Of a stretch of 64,000 nt of DNA, positions 62,978-64,000 are shown piece by piece. How positions within the stretch are numbered: position 1 is the first letter of the stretch; every line of letters begins with the position of its first letter. Source of the DNA: JAGXLC01 sp041686375 (GTDB lineage: Bacteria; Bacteroidota; Bacteroidia; Bacteroidales; UBA12077); assembly GCA_041686375.1 (NCBI GenBank), contig JAWLEB010000014.1, positions 6,138 through 70,137 on the forward strand, read 5' to 3'. A program made the translations under genes and the position numbers. The notes beneath the pieces are model-generated. The model had not been told where the DNA came from. It made no database searches and saw only the letters and a program-made list of their open reading frames with translations.

Positions 62978-64000
62978 ATGCAATCAGAAAATACAATATG
63001 CGCAATATCCACTCCACCGGGGAACGGTGCTATAGCTGTAATACGGATCAGTGGAGAAAATGCACTTTCTATATTGACTAAAATCTTTTATCCGGCCAAA
63101 AAAGAACAAGACACACCTTTTACTCCGAATACAATATACTACGGAACTATTTGTGAAAATGGCTCCATCATTGATGAAGTCCTGGTGAGCATGTTCAAAA
63201 AACCACATTCATTCACAGGCGAAGATACCGCAGAAATATCCTGCCATGGCTCTTCGTACATTCAGCAAAAAATAATGCAACTGCTAATAGATCATGGAGC
63301 AAGAACTGCAAATCCCGGTGAGTTTACGATGTGGGCATTTGAAAACGGAAAAATGGATCTTGCACAAGCGGAAGGTGTTGCCGATTTGGTAGCCGCTTCG
63401 TCTGCTGCCTCCCATAAACTTGCTTTGCAGCAAATGCGTGGTGGATTTTCAAGTGAGATCAAAAGCCTTCGTAACCGCCTGCTGAATTTTATTTCGCTCA
63501 TTGAACTGGAATTAGACTTTAGTGATGAAGATGTAGAATTTGCAGACAGAAATCAATTTATCGAACTCCTTGACAACATCAATCAACTTATCGAAAAACT
63601 CCTGAATTCATTTGAACTGGGAAATGCAATCAAAAACGGCTTCCCTGTTGCCATTGCAGGCAATACAAATGTCGGAAAATCGACTCTGCTGAATCGATTG
63701 CTGAATGAAGAAAAAGCCATCGTCACTGATATTGCCGGTACCACCCGTGATGTCATCGAGGATGTGATCAACATAAAGGGAATCGAATTCCGCTTTATTG
63801 ATACAGCCGGGATTAGGGAATCAGACGATCAAATTGAAAGCATCGGCATTGAACGGACATTCAACCAGATCGACAAAGCAAAAATTATCCTTTTGTTGGT
63901 AGATGCCAACCAGGAATTGGATTATATACTGGATACAATAAAAAAAGTAGAAAAGCGGATTGAAGGAACAAATAAAAAGCTCCTGGTTTTGCTCAATAAA
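62978..64000 (+). CDS. mnmE: tRNA modification GTPase MnmE, 5' part
   Basis: The first 341 codons, running off the window end. MnmE with MnmG modifies the wobble uridine of certain tRNAs. N-terminal tetrahydrofolate-binding domain: ICAISTPPGNGAIAVIRISG, ETAEISCHGSSYIQQ, NGKMDLAQAEGVADL. The GTPase domain starts near residue 225: AGNTNVGKSTLLNRLL (P-loop), the switch TTRDV, and FIDTAGIRES. The window ends at the NKxD motif (LLNK). The start is the ATG before QSENTICAIS. TAATTTTG (TAnnTTTG) lies just upstream. Confidence 0.95.
   Translation, partial: MQSENTICAISTPPGNGAIAVIRISGENALSILTKIFYPAKKEQDTPFTPNTIYYGTICENGSIIDEVLVSMFKKPHSFTGEDTAEISCHGSSYIQQKIMQLLIDHGARTANPGEFTMWAFENGKMDLAQAEGVADLVAASSAASHKLALQQMRGGFSSEIKSLRNRLLNFISLIELELDFSDEDVEFADRNQFIELLDNINQLIEKLLNSFELGNAIKNGFPVAIAGNTNVGKSTLLNRLLNEEKAIVTDIAGTTRDVIEDVINIKGIEFRFIDTAGIRESDDQIESIGIERTFNQIDKAKIILLLVDANQELDYILDTIKKVEKRIEGTNKKLLVLLNK

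Noticed and set aside
62890..63081. Plus-strand frame starting with MPSRRSGTG before mnmE
   Set aside because: It covers the repeat end and reads the mnmE start out of frame; the mnmE frame has full family motifs.
1..64000. Search for tRNA, rRNA, defence islands and phage genes
   Set aside because: No cloverleaf, rRNA core sequences, restriction, toxin-antitoxin or phage structural genes could be recognised by eye; short RNA genes could have been missed.

Overview
The window reads as chromosomal DNA from an AT-rich member of the Bacteroidota. Support comes from gene order (rpmB-rpmG-DUF4295 protein-ftsY-rimO; DUF349 protein-pyrG-yidC), from Bacteroidota-type promoters (TTTG, about 20 bases, TAnnTTTG), from many short lipoproteins and OmpP1/TPR proteins, and from rare Shine-Dalgarno sequences. 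A fermentative, at least partly anaerobic life is inferred from the pta-ackA-ptb-buk cluster. A finer placement (perhaps Bacteroidales/Marinilabiliales) is a guess. No phage, CRISPR array, tRNA or rRNA was found.

Layout. 1-800: a decayed ABC-2 permease and a dispersed repeat. 817-6700: a GH84-like lipoprotein, a TPR protein, a DUF368 lipid-carrier translocase and aroE. 6823-11086: the acetate/butyrate kinase cluster. 11300-15900: a small barrel protein, dodecin, ribH, a TPR protein, recF-DUF721 and ndk. 15986-20400: a DHH phosphoesterase, two FKBP isomerases, fabG and a lipoprotein. 20685-26243: an M48 protease, cinA, two ribosomal proteins, ftsY and rimO. 26498-35971: tpx, clpC, gyrA, a TPR lipoprotein, a cold shock protein and a DUF763 protein. 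36000-43830: an IS66 remnant, exported msrA, a small Cys-rich ferredoxin, a dipeptidase, an exported protein-isoaspartate methyltransferase, a large FAD/Fe-S dehydrogenase and a broken response regulator. 44500-52055: a helix-turn-helix regulator with repeated operator-like sites, pyrD, a methyltransferase pseudogene, a MITE-like element, hemerythrin, a racemase/P1 peptidase pair and proS. 52229-64000: a Tyr/Ser-rich lipoprotein, an OmpP1 porin, a DUF349 protein, pyrG, yidC, a receiver protein, sucD and the first 341 codons of mnmE.

Most genes are core housekeeping. The most unusual signal is a set of eight dispersed intergenic repeats in two families. The families share their first ~25 bases and their last ~10 bases (TATCCAAATG) but have different interiors. 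In four copies the terminal ATG is exactly the start codon of the next gene (a barrel protein, an M48 protease, MsrA, a small membrane protein). These could be mobile 5'-leader or promoter cassettes, or non-autonomous elements with start-codon-proximal insertion. Four clearly decayed genes (ABC-2 permease, IS66 transposase, response regulator, SAM methyltransferase) lie in the gaps between intact genes.
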